Source: Palsa-506 sp963755815 | GTDB taxonomy: Bacteria > Actinomycetota > Actinomycetes > Streptosporangiales > Streptosporangiaceae | Length of the DNA stretch: 64,000 bases | Assembly: GCA_963755815.1 (NCBI GenBank) | Contig: CAVWLF010000026.1 | Location: 434,001-498,000 of the forward strand | Direction: 5' to 3' | Shown: piece by piece, positions 36,807 to 45,552 of the stretch | Layout of the letters: each line of letters opens with the position of its first letter | How positions within the stretch are numbered: the first letter of the stretch is position 1 | Made by a program: the position numbers and the translations under genes | The notes under the pieces: model-generated | Told to the model about the DNA's origin: nothing | Databases searched by the model: none | The model's input: the letters and a program-made list of their open reading frames with translations, nothing else

Positions 36807-37304
36807 ATGGCCGTACGCCGCCTGAACCACGCCGTCCTTTACGTCCGTGACCTGGCCAGCACCGTTGACTTCTACCGGGCCACGCTCGGCTTCGAGGTCC
36901 GCACCGAGATTCCGGGGCGGGCGGCGTTCCTCCGGGCCCCCGGGTCGGCTAACGACCACGACCTCGGCCTGTTCGAGGTCAGCGGCGCGCGGCTGCCGGA
37001 AGGCCCGTCGCTCGGGCTTTATCACCTGGCCTGGGAGGTGGGCACGCTGGCCGACCTCGCTGACATCCGGGCCAGGCTGGCCGGCCGCGGTGCGCTGGTC
37101 GGCGCCAGCGACCACCGGGTGTCCAAGTCGCTGTACGCGAAGGACCCGAACGGGATCGAGTTCGAGGTGATGTGGCGGGTCCCGGCCGAGGACTGGGAGC
37201 AGGAACTGCAAGGCGGCGGGATGATCGCGCCGCTCGACCTGGACGGCGAGCTGGCCCGCTGGGGCGACCGCACGACCGGCGCCGCGGCCGGCTCGGTCAC
37301 CTGA
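36807..37304 (+). CDS. VOC family protein (extradiol dioxygenase-like)
   Basis: The product is 165 residues with two beta-alpha-beta-beta-beta modules. The likely metal ligands are His in RRLNHAVLYV, His in LGLYHLAWEV and Glu in NGIEFEVMW, the His-His-Glu set of iron- or manganese-dependent dioxygenases. CCGGAG lies six bases before ATG 36807. The substrate is unknown and no ring-cleavage pathway surrounds it. Confidence 0.82.
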   Translation: MAVRRLNHAVLYVRDLASTVDFYRATLGFEVRTEIPGRAAFLRAPGSANDHDLGLFEVSGARLPEGPSLGLYHLAWEVGTLADLADIRARLAGRGALVGASDHRVSKSLYAKDPNGIEFEVMWRVPAEDWEQELQGGGMIAPLDLDGELARWGDRTTGAAAGSVT

Positions 37305-37340
37305 TCGCGGCCCGGCCAGGCACTGGCGGCGGCCGGCCCG

Positions 37341-38015
37341 TCATCCTCCGATCGCGGCCCGCCGGTCGCCTGCGGCCGGCGGCCTGGTGCTGGTCTCGAT
37401 CGTGCCCTTGTAGGCGATCCCGCGGATATGCAGCACCGGCGCGTCCGCCGGCAGCTGCCGTTCCCAGTCCTCGTCCGCGGACCAGCCGTTGGTCACCCCG
37501 AACCCTTCCATCTCGACCCGGACCCCGGGCGGCACCAGGATGTCGATCCGGGACTTGTAGGCCACCGCGACCACGGTCGTGACGTGCGCGGTCAGCTCGG
37601 CTGCCCGCAGGTCAAGCCAGCCGCCGCCCTTGTAGACGACCGAGGTGAACCGCGCCGGAACGCGCCAGCGCCCGCTCCGCCGCATCGAGCTCTTCAGCGC
37701 GACGGCGAACCGGCCGGGCCCGCGCCCGGGCGCGGGCCCGGCCGCGGGGCGGCTCGCGGCGGGCAGGTCATCGAGCAGTGGCGCCAGGTTCGCGCTCGTC
37801 TTGGCCGTGAGCGCGGCGCGCGTCCGCTGATCGAATTCCGCGTCGTCGAGCCTGCCCTCGGCGAAGGCATCCTGCAGCCGCTGCACGACCGCCTCCCGGT
37901 CCTGGTCAGAAGCGCGGATGGCACGCGCCGGCGCCGGCTCGGGCGCGGACCCGGGCGCGGACCCGGACTCGGGCTCCGGCGGGGACGCGGGCGCGGGCTC
38001 GGCTGGCTGCTCCAT
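37341..38015 (-). CDS. DUF1707 protein with C-terminal cell-wall-response-like domain
   Basis: The product is 224 residues. After a Pro/Ala/Glu-rich N-terminus comes the DUF1707 SHOCT-like stretch (RASDQDREAVVQRLQDAFAE, then GRLDDAEFDQRT). A beta-rich domain resembling the LiaF/DUF2154 C-terminal domain follows (VAVAYKSRIDILVPPGVRVE). There is no membrane span. The function is unknown, but LiaF-like parts elsewhere belong to envelope stress systems. GGAGGAGAT precedes ATG 38015. Confidence 0.82.
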   Translation of the reverse strand: MEQPAEPAPASPPEPESGSAPGSAPEPAPARAIRASDQDREAVVQRLQDAFAEGRLDDAEFDQRTRAALTAKTSANLAPLLDDLPAASRPAAGPAPGRGPGRFAVALKSSMRRSGRWRVPARFTSVVYKGGGWLDLRAAELTAHVTTVVAVAYKSRIDILVPPGVRVEMEGFGVTNGWSADEDWERQLPADAPVLHIRGIAYKGTIETSTRPPAAGDRRAAIGG

Positions 38016-38031
38016 GGGTGATCTCCTCCAG

Positions 38032-39231
38032 CTAGTCGCGATGTATCTTAACCTGCTGGAGCTGCGGGGCCGCTAAGCCGGTCAGCTCACGGTAGAGCCC
38101 GGCGGTCGCCGCGGCGATGTTCGCCCAGTCGAACTCGGCGACGGCCCGGTCGCGTCCCGCCCGGCCCATCGTGGCCGCCCGGGCCGGGTCGCGGACCAGC
38201 GCATTGATGGCATCGGCCAGCGCGGCCTGGTCGTCCGGCGGGACCAGCAGCCCGGTCTGACCGTCGGCGACCACCTCGGGAATGCCGCCGACCCGGGATG
38301 CGACGACGGCGGTGGCACACGCCATCGCTTCCAGGTTGACGATGCCGAGCGGCTCATAGAGCGACGGGCAGACGAACACGGCGGCGTGCGTCAGTAGCTG
38401 AATCACCTCGCGCCTGGGCAGCATCCCGGACAGCCAGATCACCCCGGACCTGGTCTCCCGCAGGTCCTGCACCAGCGCGGTGACCTCGGCGGCCAGCTCT
38501 GGGGTGTCCGGCTGGCCCGCGCACAGCATGAGCTGGATCCGGGGGTCGAGCCGCGCCGCCGCGCGCAGCAGGACCGGCAGGCCCTTCTGCCGGGTGATCC
38601 GGCCCACGAAGACCACCAGCGGCCGGCCCGGGTCCACGCCGTAGCGCTCCAGCACGTCGAGGCCGGGATCGGGAGCGTACTCGCGGGTGTCGATCCCGTT
38701 GCGGATGACCCGCACGCGATCGGCGGCTACGGCCGGATAGCAGGCCAGCACGTCAGCCCGCATTCCCTCGGAGACGGCGATGATCGCCGCGGCCGACTCG
38801 ATCGCGGTGCGCTCGCACCAGGACGAGAGCGCATAGCCGCCGCCCAGCTGCTCGGCCTTCCACGGCCGCAGCGGCTCCAGTGAGTGCACGGTGACCACGT
38901 GCGGCACGCCGGCCAGCAGCGAGACCAGGTGGCCGGCCAGATTCGCATACCAGGTGTGGGAGTGCACCAGGTCCGCCCCGGCCGCGGCGGCCGCCATGGA
39001 CAAGTCCACCGAAATGGTGGCCAGCGCCGGATTCGCGCCTGCGAGCCGGTCCCAGGGCTGATGGGCGACTGCTCCGGGCCGGTCGGCGCCCTGGCAGTGC
39101 ACGGTCAGGCTGACCAGGCTGCTGAGCTCGCGGGCCAGGTACTCGACGTGCACCCCGGCGCCGCCGTACACGTCCGGCGGGTACTCCCTGGTCAGCAGCG
39201 CTACCGCGAGTCCCGCACCGTCGGCGGTCAC
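38032..39231 (-). CDS. glgM: GT4 glycosyltransferase, alpha-maltose-1-phosphate synthase / glycogen synthase
   Basis: The product is 399 residues with the GT-B fold. It has REYPPDVYGGAGVHVEYL at the N-terminus, VFVGRITRQKG, and the E-x7-E region of family GT4 in PSLYEPLGIVNLEAMACA. The mycobacterial counterpart (Rv1212c) uses ADP-glucose to make maltose-1-phosphate for the GlgE pathway. The GTG start at 39231 overlaps the glgC stop as GTGA. In mycobacteria glgM and glgC are divergent, so this coupled order is a difference. No glgE or glgB lies in the window. Confidence 0.88.
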   Translation of the reverse strand: MTADGAGLAVALLTREYPPDVYGGAGVHVEYLARELSSLVSLTVHCQGADRPGAVAHQPWDRLAGANPALATISVDLSMAAAAAGADLVHSHTWYANLAGHLVSLLAGVPHVVTVHSLEPLRPWKAEQLGGGYALSSWCERTAIESAAAIIAVSEGMRADVLACYPAVAADRVRVIRNGIDTREYAPDPGLDVLERYGVDPGRPLVVFVGRITRQKGLPVLLRAAARLDPRIQLMLCAGQPDTPELAAEVTALVQDLRETRSGVIWLSGMLPRREVIQLLTHAAVFVCPSLYEPLGIVNLEAMACATAVVASRVGGIPEVVADGQTGLLVPPDDQAALADAINALVRDPARAATMGRAGRDRAVAEFDWANIAAATAGLYRELTGLAAPQLQQVKIHRD

Positions 39232-40466
39232 TCCGGCACCACCTGGCCCTTGCCGACGACGGTAACGCCGCCCGCCGAGACCACGAACCCGCGCGCCTTA
39301 TCGTGCTCCTTGTCCACCCCGATCTGGACGCCCTCGGGGACGACGACGTTCTTATCCAGGATCGCGTTCCTGACCACGGCATGCCGGCCGATCCGGGTGT
39401 TGTTCAGGATCACCGCTCGCTCTACCGTGGCCCAGCTGTTGACCCGGACGCCGGGGCACAGCACGGACTTGCGGACCAGGCCGCCGGAGACGATGACGCC
39501 GTTGCTGACCAGGCTCGAGATCGCCCGGCCGGTTCGGTCGCCGTCGTCATGCACGAACTTGGCCGGCGGCACGGACGGCACGCTGGTCAGGATCGGCCAC
39601 CGGTCGTTGTACAGATTGAAGACCGGGTGCAGGGCGCACAGGTCCATGTGCGCGTCGAAATAGGAGTCGAGCGTCCCGACGTCGCGCCAGTAGCCCGCGT
39701 CCCGCTCGGTCGCGCCCGGCACATCGTTCTCCAGGAAGTCGTAGGCCTGCACGCTGCGCTGGCTGACCAGCATCGGGATGATGTCGCCGCCCATGTCATG
39801 CAGGCTGTCGTCGTTGGCCGCATCCTTGCGCAGCGCCTCCACCAGCGCGTCACTGGTGAAGACGTAGTTACCCATCGAGGCGAAGGCCTCATCCGGATGG
39901 CCGGGGCGGCCGGGCGGGTCGGCGGGCTTCTCCAGGAACGCCTCGACGGTGCGCCCGTCCTGACCTACCCCGATCACGCCGAACTCGGTGGCATCGGCCC
40001 GCGGCACCGGGATGGCGGCCACGGTGGCCTCCGCGCCCGACTCCACGTGCGCCCTGATCATCTGTCCCGGATCCATCCGGTAGACATGGTCCGCGCCGAA
40101 GACCGCGACGATATCCGGCCGCTCGTCGTAGATCAGGTTGAGCGACTGGTAGATGGCGTCCGCGGAGCCGGTATACCAGTGCGGGCCGCGCCGCTGCTGC
40201 GCTGGCACCGGCGTTACGTAGTTGCCCAGCAGGCTGCTCATCCGCCAGGTCGTGGTGATGTGCCGGTCGAGGCTATGACTCTTGTACTGGGTCAGCACGC
40301 AGATACGCAGGCACCGGGCGTTGACCAGATTGGACAGCGCGAAATCCACCAGCCGGTAAAGGCCGCCGAACGGCACGGCCGGCTTGGCCCGGTCGGCGGT
40401 GAGCGGCGCCAGCCGCTTGCCGGCCCCGCCCGCCAGCACGATTCCCAGGACCCGTGGCTCTGCCAT
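39228..40466 (-). CDS. glgC: Glucose-1-phosphate adenylyltransferase
   Basis: The product is 412 residues and makes ADP-glucose from glucose-1-phosphate and ATP. The nucleotidyltransferase signature is VLAGGAGKRLAPLTADRAKP, followed by PFGGLYRLVDFALSN, with FGADHVYRMD for metal and sugar binding. A left-handed beta-helix C-terminal domain contains hexapeptide-like repeats (VRNAILDKNVVVPEG). Start ATG 40466 has an AGGTGCGAC upstream. It is the first gene of the glgC-glgM unit, and its promoter lies within 40467-40633. Confidence 0.95.
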   Translation of the reverse strand: MAEPRVLGIVLAGGAGKRLAPLTADRAKPAVPFGGLYRLVDFALSNLVNARCLRICVLTQYKSHSLDRHITTTWRMSSLLGNYVTPVPAQQRRGPHWYTGSADAIYQSLNLIYDERPDIVAVFGADHVYRMDPGQMIRAHVESGAEATVAAIPVPRADATEFGVIGVGQDGRTVEAFLEKPADPPGRPGHPDEAFASMGNYVFTSDALVEALRKDAANDDSLHDMGGDIIPMLVSQRSVQAYDFLENDVPGATERDAGYWRDVGTLDSYFDAHMDLCALHPVFNLYNDRWPILTSVPSVPPAKFVHDDGDRTGRAISSLVSNGVIVSGGLVRKSVLCPGVRVNSWATVERAVILNNTRIGRHAVVRNAILDKNVVVPEGVQIGVDKEHDKARGFVVSAGGVTVVGKGQVVPE

Positions 40467-40633
40467 GTCGCACCTCCAGGAGCATCGGTTCGGGGCGCGG
40501 CCCCGCCTCAGTCGTCCAGATTGGGGAAGCCATGCTTTCGTCGGCCTTCGGGCAACTCCCAGTGTTGCCCTATTGCCGTCCCGGAGGTAAGAGCCGCAAG
40601 GCGAAGGCAGCCAGAAATCTGGCCGAATTCGGC

Positions 40634-41476
40634 TCAGTGGCTGTGCGTCACGCGCATCTTGGACTGCGGGTGGCCCAGCTTTTCCCAGTCATCCATGAAA
40701 CGGGCCGTCAGGCCGTGCCTGGCCGCCATTGCCAGCAGGGTTTCCGTCCGGTAGTAGAAATCCTCGCGCAGCACCTGGTGCTCCTGGCCCGATGTCCGGT
40801 CAAAGGTGAAGTCGAAGAAGCCGCCCGGAGCCATGATCCGGCCGATGTGGTCCAGGCACTCGTCGATGACGCTGGCCGGGCAGTGCGAGAACACGCTGTG
40901 CGCGTGCACGACGTCGAACTGCCCCGCGGGCAGGAACGCCAGCTTCATGTCCCGGACCAGCGCCAGGTGCGGGAGCTTCTCCTGCAGGCCGAATTCGGTG
41001 ACCGTGTCCTGCGCCGCGAGCAGGATCTCGGGGGAGATGTCGACGCCGTAGTAGTTCCCGGCGTCCAGGTAGCCGATGAAGAGGCCGGCCCGCAAGTTGC
41101 CGCAGCCGATCTCGAGCATCCGCGCTCCCGGCTTGAGACCGTGCCGCAGCAGGTAGTCAAACTGCAGCTGGCCGATCTTCAGCCAGGACTCGCGGGTCAT
41201 GCTGCCCACGGCGGCCTCGTGGCTGCGCGCCGTGTCGGATCGCATCACGGCCCGGTAGTAGCTGAGGTGATCAGATGTCCGGAAGCTGAGCCAGGCGTCG
41301 CGGCCGCGACGCCGTGCGTAGGGCAGCACACGGCCGGGGTGCCGGACGGCATATGCGATCTTGAAGGACAGGTTCGAGCGGTTTGTCGTGGTCACCGCGC
41401 CGACGCTAGGCGCCTTGCGAGTTTCGCGGGCCCGGGATGCCGAATCCGTGCCGGGGCCTGACTCGCTGATGGTCAT
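40634..41476 (-). CDS. Class I SAM-dependent methyltransferase
   Basis: The product is 280 residues. The SAM motif is MLEIGCGNLRAGLF at about 140-153, followed by YYGVDIS and a post-I acidic region, with FDVVHAHSVFSH as motif II. The target is not evident. The N-terminal 60 residues are basic and may bind membrane or nucleic acid. Its start overlaps the DUF4235 stop by one base (TAATG), so the two are coupled. Confidence 0.82.
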   Translation of the reverse strand: MTISESGPGTDSASRARETRKAPSVGAVTTTNRSNLSFKIAYAVRHPGRVLPYARRRGRDAWLSFRTSDHLSYYRAVMRSDTARSHEAAVGSMTRESWLKIGQLQFDYLLRHGLKPGARMLEIGCGNLRAGLFIGYLDAGNYYGVDISPEILLAAQDTVTEFGLQEKLPHLALVRDMKLAFLPAGQFDVVHAHSVFSHCPASVIDECLDHIGRIMAPGGFFDFTFDRTSGQEHQVLREDFYYRTETLLAMAARHGLTARFMDDWEKLGHPQSKMRVTHSH

Positions 41477-41784
41477 TAGCTGCTGACCAGGTGATCCGCG
41501 GCACTCTCGGCATCGTCGGCATCGTCGTCGCTCGCGTTGCGCATTCGTGCCGTCACCGCCCGCGTGGCGATCAGCCGCGCGGCCTCAACGCCCACGCCCA
41601 CCACGATCGACCAGGCGAGTGCTTCGGTCAGGGAGATGTCGGGACTCTGCGGGTCGCTGGGCGGTTCCTTGCCGGTAACTCGTTTCCAGCCGAACGCGAT
41701 CGCCTTCTTGGTCAGGCTCCCCACGACGAGTGCGGAGACCATGACGGCTAGTTTGCTAGCGCCGCTGGCGTTCTTGGCTGCCAT
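41476..41784 (-). CDS. DUF4235 membrane protein
   Basis: The product is 102 residues. SKLAVMVSALVVGSLTKKAI and ALAWSIVVGVGVEAARLIAT are two membrane segments separated by a loop with the Lys-Arg-Val-Thr-Gly-Lys stretch typical of DUF4235. The C-terminus is acidic. The function is unknown. It is the first gene of a pair with the methyltransferase. Confidence 0.85.
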   Translation of the reverse strand: MAAKNASGASKLAVMVSALVVGSLTKKAIAFGWKRVTGKEPPSDPQSPDISLTEALAWSIVVGVGVEAARLIATRAVTARMRNASDDDADDAESAADHLVSS

Positions 41785-41814
41785 CTGCAGTTCCTTCCTG
41801 AGACCGTCAGGTGA

Positions 41815-42291
41815 TCATGCCACGGGGCCGTTGGCGGTGCGTGCCGCGGGACGTGATCTCTCGATGGCCGCGGCCAGCTCGGCGGGGCGCCTGGTGCCGA
41901 CCAGCCAGTACGGCGGTTCCGCCGCCGTCCCGGTCACCGCAACGTAGACCGCGAGCTTCAGGTAGGGCCTGATCACCATAAACGCCGCCGGATCAGCCCG
42001 CGGTCCGCGCAACGCGCGGGTCTGGGCCTCGTCGAGCACCGTCACGGCACCGGCGCGCGAGAGCGGCAGCAGGGCCTTACCGGCCCGCAGCGATCCATCC
42101 GACACCTGGATCTTGAGGCTGCCCCAGGCGAACAGGAACAGCGCCCAGCCGCCGACGATGATGACGTAGGTAGCGATCGCAATCCACACGCTGAAGCCGG
42201 CCCAGAGGGTGGTGGCGATGATGGCCACGCTGACCAGCCCGAGCAGCCAATAGGAGACCGGCACGTAAAGCTGTTCGCGGTAATTGCGCAT
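41815..42291 (-). CDS. DUF3093 membrane protein
   Basis: The product is 158 residues. YREQLYVPVSYWLLGLVSVA begins the DUF3093 pattern, with two N-terminal membrane spans and a beta-rich cytoplasmic part (VLDEAQTRALRGPRADPAAF, YWLVGTRRP). Upstream TACGGT (42303-42298) lies six bases before the ATG, so the message may be leaderless. In other actinobacteria DUF3093 genes often lie near dut, and here dut is two genes away. Confidence 0.85.
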   Translation of the reverse strand: MRNYREQLYVPVSYWLLGLVSVAIIATTLWAGFSVWIAIATYVIIVGGWALFLFAWGSLKIQVSDGSLRAGKALLPLSRAGAVTVLDEAQTRALRGPRADPAAFMVIRPYLKLAVYVAVTGTAAEPPYWLVGTRRPAELAAAIERSRPAARTANGPVA

Positions 42292-42320
42292 CTGACCACC
42301 GTAGTTGGTTACATGGGGGC

Positions 42321-43904
42321 ATGACTGGCCGACGGACGCGGGGTAGCGGAGATCATGACGCCGAGGATCTCGGCCTGCGGTCCCAGCCGAACAGCGCCGA
42401 TAACGGGGCTACCGTCGCGCTCACAGTCAGCAATGGCGGAGCCGGGCCGGGTGACGAGGCAGCGGCCGCGCCCGTGGCGGATCAGCCGGTCAGCGCGCCC
42501 GGCCGGCTGCGGGCGGCGGTGCTGAGCCTGCGCCGTCGCGTCCAGGCCGCGACGGCACAGGCCAACGCGGCGCGGAACACCGGTGCGCATGCCGACGCCA
42601 TGGATGCCGACGCGGCGCAGGACGCCAATGCACTCGACACGGGGGCACTCGCCGCTCAGGCACGGGCCGACGCCGTGCCGGACCCGACGACGGCGCGGGA
42701 CACGACAGCGCCGGACCCAACGGCGCGGGACACAACGGCGCAGGCCAGCCCGGTGCCGGCCGGCCCGGCGCAGGCTGGCCCGGCGCAGGCTGGCCCGGCG
42801 CCGCGGGCCGCCGGCGCCCCCCGCGACGCGCAGACCGTGCCCCGCCTGCTCCAGCAGCTAGCCGCCTGGTCCTGGCGGCTGCTCCTAGTCGGCCTGCTGA
42901 TCTACGTCGCGTTCCGGCTGGCGAGCGCGCTGCGGCTGGTCGTCCTGCCCTGTTTCGCGGCCATGCTGCTCACCGCGCTGCTGCAGCCCCTCACCGCGCG
43001 GCTGCGCAAGGCCGGCCTGCCCTCGCTGGCCGCGACCTGGTGCACGATCCTGGCCGCCATCGCGGTCCTGGCCGGAGTCGGCACGCTCGCGGCCAACCGG
43101 GTCAGCGCCGACTACCCGCAGCTGTCGGATGAAGTCAGGCACACGGCCCGCCAGGTGCAGGTCTCGCTGGCCGGCCCGCCATTCCACGTCAGCAGCGTCC
43201 GCCTGCAGCAGTACTCCAACGAGCTGGTGCAGTTCCTCACGCAGCACAAGTCGCTGGTGGCAGGCACGGTGGTGACGGGCGGGAAGATCGTGCTGGAGCT
43301 GCTGACCGGGTTCGTGCTGACGATGTTCATCACGTTCTTCCTGCTGAAGGACGGCCAGCGGATCTGGGGCTGGCTGGTGAGCGGGCTCGGGCGGCAGGCG
43401 AAGAATCGAGCCAGTAACGCCGGCTGGGCCGCGTGGACGGCGCTGGTCAACTACGTCCGCGGCACCACGATCGTGGCCGCGATCCACGCCGTCCTGATCG
43501 GCCTCGCGCTCTGGATTCTCGGCGTGCCGCTCCTGATCCCGCTGATCATCCTGGTCTTCGTGGCCGCGTTCGTGCCGCTGATCGGGATCCTGGTGGTGGG
43601 CGCGCTCGCCATCCTGGTGACGCTCGGCACCAAGGGCTGGCTCGCGGCCGTGATCCTGCTGGCCGTGTTCCTGCTGGAGAATCAGATCGAGAGCCACCTG
43701 CTGCAGCCGCTGGTCGTGGGCCGGATCGTCCGGCTGCACCCGCTGGCGATCATCCTCGTGCTGGCCGTCGGCGGCATCGTGGCCGGCATCGCCGGCGCGA
43801 TCGTCGCCGTGCCTTCTGCCGCCGCGATCTCCTATGCCTGGCCCTACTTGCGCGGCCGGGAGCCGGAACCGCCCGCCGAGCCGAAACCGCCGCCCCGGCC
43901 GTAA
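42321..43904 (+). CDS. AI-2E family transporter
   Basis: The product is 527 residues. The first 170 are low-complexity and Ala/Pro/Thr/Asp-rich, with short repeats (DPTARDTTAQ, QAGPAQAGPA). The PF01594 domain follows, with about eight spans and the signature EQ/NQ-type ENQIESHLLQPLVVGRIV near the end. Members include the putative autoinducer exporter TqsA and Na+/H+ antiporters, so the substrate is open. It is divergent from DUF3093 with only 29 bases between starts. Confidence 0.85.
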   Translation: MTGRRTRGSGDHDAEDLGLRSQPNSADNGATVALTVSNGGAGPGDEAAAAPVADQPVSAPGRLRAAVLSLRRRVQAATAQANAARNTGAHADAMDADAAQDANALDTGALAAQARADAVPDPTTARDTTAPDPTARDTTAQASPVPAGPAQAGPAQAGPAPRAAGAPRDAQTVPRLLQQLAAWSWRLLLVGLLIYVAFRLASALRLVVLPCFAAMLLTALLQPLTARLRKAGLPSLAATWCTILAAIAVLAGVGTLAANRVSADYPQLSDEVRHTARQVQVSLAGPPFHVSSVRLQQYSNELVQFLTQHKSLVAGTVVTGGKIVLELLTGFVLTMFITFFLLKDGQRIWGWLVSGLGRQAKNRASNAGWAAWTALVNYVRGTTIVAAIHAVLIGLALWILGVPLLIPLIILVFVAAFVPLIGILVVGALAILVTLGTKGWLAAVILLAVFLLENQIESHLLQPLVVGRIVRLHPLAIILVLAVGGIVAGIAGAIVAVPSAAAISYAWPYLRGREPEPPAEPKPPPRP

Positions 43905-43917
43905 CCGCGTCCGCGCC

Positions 43918-44002
43918 AGCCCGCGTCCCGTGCCTGCGCGCGTCCCGCGGCTGCGCGCGTCCCGCGGCTGCCCGCGTCCCATGCCTGCCCGCGTCCCGCG
44001 TC
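43918..44002 (+). repeat. Five tandem 17-base repeats
   Basis: Five imperfect head-to-tail copies of TGCGCGCGTCCCGCGGC occupy the gap between the AI-2E transporter and dut. Copies 2 and 3 are identical, and the others differ at 3-6 positions. The unit length is not a multiple of three and the array is outside any supported gene. It may be a variable-number repeat. Confidence 0.8.
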
Positions 44003-44071
44003 CGTGCCCGTCGGGTCCGTGCCGGGCCGGAATGTAGGGGGAATGACCCAGCCGACGGTAAGGTCGCGTCC

Positions 44072-44611
44072 GTGAACACCGCAGGGGGAACGGCCGCCGG
44101 GCCGATAGCGAATACCCGATCGGACCCGGTGCATGTCCTTATCAAGCGACTGGATCCGGGTATCCCGCTGCCGGTCCGTGCTCATCCCGGTGACGCGGGC
44201 ACCGATTTGTTCGCCGCCGCCGATGTGGAACTCAGCCCCGGCCAGCGGGCCGTGGTACCCACCGGCGTGGCCATTGCGCTGCCTGACGGCTATGCCGCAT
44301 TCGTGCATCCGCGTTCGGGCCTGGCCGCGCGGCACGGCATTACGCTGGTGAACGCTCCGGGAACTGTGGATGCGGGGTACCGTGGCGAGATCAGGGTCAC
44401 GCTGCTCAATACTGATTCCAGCCGTCCCGTCCGTTTCCAGCGTGGTGACCGGATCGCCCAGCTGGTCATTCAGCGAGTTGAACACGCGGTGTTTCATGAG
44501 GTCGACACCCTTCCCGGGTCTGCCCGGGGGGACGGCGGCTTCGGATCCACCGGCGGGCACGCCGCGACGGCCGGCCAGACCGCCGGCCACGAGAATCCAG
44601 CGACAAGGTAA
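44072..44611 (+). CDS. dut: dUTP diphosphatase
   Basis: The product is 179 residues and forms a trimeric enzyme converting dUTP to dUMP and pyrophosphate. Motif 1 is HPGDAGTDLFAA, motif 2 is PRSGLAARHG, motif 3 is GTVDAGYRGEI with the catalytic Asp, motif 4 is RGDRIAQLVI, and motif 5 is RGDGGFGSTG. The start is GTG 44072 with AAGG about nine bases upstream. A longer frame from 43433 runs through the previous gene and the repeat array and is not real. DUF3710 follows 38 bases later. Confidence 0.95.
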   Translation: MNTAGGTAAGPIANTRSDPVHVLIKRLDPGIPLPVRAHPGDAGTDLFAAADVELSPGQRAVVPTGVAIALPDGYAAFVHPRSGLAARHGITLVNAPGTVDAGYRGEIRVTLLNTDSSRPVRFQRGDRIAQLVIQRVEHAVFHEVDTLPGSARGDGGFGSTGGHAATAGQTAGHENPATR

Positions 44612-44649
44612 GACAGCGACAAGGTAAGACAAGGTAAGGAGCGTGCGGG

Positions 44650-45447
44650 GTGTTCCGACGGCGCCGCCGGCAGGACGCGGCTCAGCCCGGATTTGACGAT
44701 GATGCTGCCCAGGATGATCTGGAGACCCAGGGCCGCCCGGATTTCCCCGATGAACCTGCAGACTCCGGCGAGGCGGAATACGACGACCTGGACGCATCCG
44801 GCTCCGACCACAATCGAGGCGGCCGGGCGGCGGGCCCATGGGATGCGGCCGAGCGCTTTCCGGACCTGGAGCGGATGGACTTCGGCAGCATGCATGTCCC
44901 GGTGCGGGAAGGGCTTGAAGTCCAGATCAATATGGCCGAGGACCAGGGCGTCTGGATCGCGGTCCTGCGCGGCGACAACGGGCTTCAGCTGCAGGCATTC
45001 GCCGCGCCGAAGACCAGCGGCCTGTGGGACGAGGTAAGGCAGGAAATCGCGGATGAAGTCGCCAAGTCGGGCGGCGAGTGCGAGGAGGCCGAGGGCCCGT
45101 TCGGCATTGAGCTGCACGCGCGCGTGCAAACCACTGAGCCGGGTCCTGGCCGCACGCAGAAGCAGCCCGTCCGCTTCCTGGGCGTGGACGGGCCGCGCTG
45201 GTTCCTCCGCGGTGTGATCAGCGGCCCGGCGGCCCGCCGTCCCGAGCTGGCCAGGCCGTTCGAGGAGGTATTCGCGGACGTCGTCGTAGTCCGCGGCGAT
45301 CACCCCGCACCGCCCCGGGACCTGCTGGAGATCAGGCTGCCGGACGAGGCGCGGGCGGCACTGGATGAGCAGATGGCCGCGGAATCCGATGGCCAGGAGC
45401 CACCGGACCCGTTCGAGCGGGGCCCGGAGATCACCGAGACCAGATAG
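44650..45447 (+). CDS. DUF3710 family protein
   Basis: The product is 265 residues. The first 60 are acidic and disordered. The DUF3710 domain then shows LERMDFGSMHVPVREGLEVQ, LQLQAFAAPKTSGLWDEVR and FLGVDGPRWFLRGVI. The function is unknown, but it is a constant neighbour of dut in actinobacteria (Rv2699c near Rv2697c). The start is GTG 44650 with AAGGAG upstream. Confidence 0.88.
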   Translation: MFRRRRRQDAAQPGFDDDAAQDDLETQGRPDFPDEPADSGEAEYDDLDASGSDHNRGGRAAGPWDAAERFPDLERMDFGSMHVPVREGLEVQINMAEDQGVWIAVLRGDNGLQLQAFAAPKTSGLWDEVRQEIADEVAKSGGECEEAEGPFGIELHARVQTTEPGPGRTQKQPVRFLGVDGPRWFLRGVISGPAARRPELARPFEEVFADVVVVRGDHPAPPRDLLEIRLPDEARAALDEQMAAESDGQEPPDPFERGPEITETR

Positions 45448-45552
45448 CCGCCAGCCCCCGCTTCGCACCCAGCGAGCCCGTGCCCGGCGACCCGCGCGCT
45501 TGCGGTCGGCGACTCACGCGTTCGCGCTCAGTGACCCTGCGCTGGCGCAAGC

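Noticed and set aside
43433..44071. N-terminal extension of dut into the AI-2E gene
   Set aside because: It is in a different frame from the transporter, crosses the tandem repeats and has no family resemblance. GTG 44072 gives the normal dUTPase.
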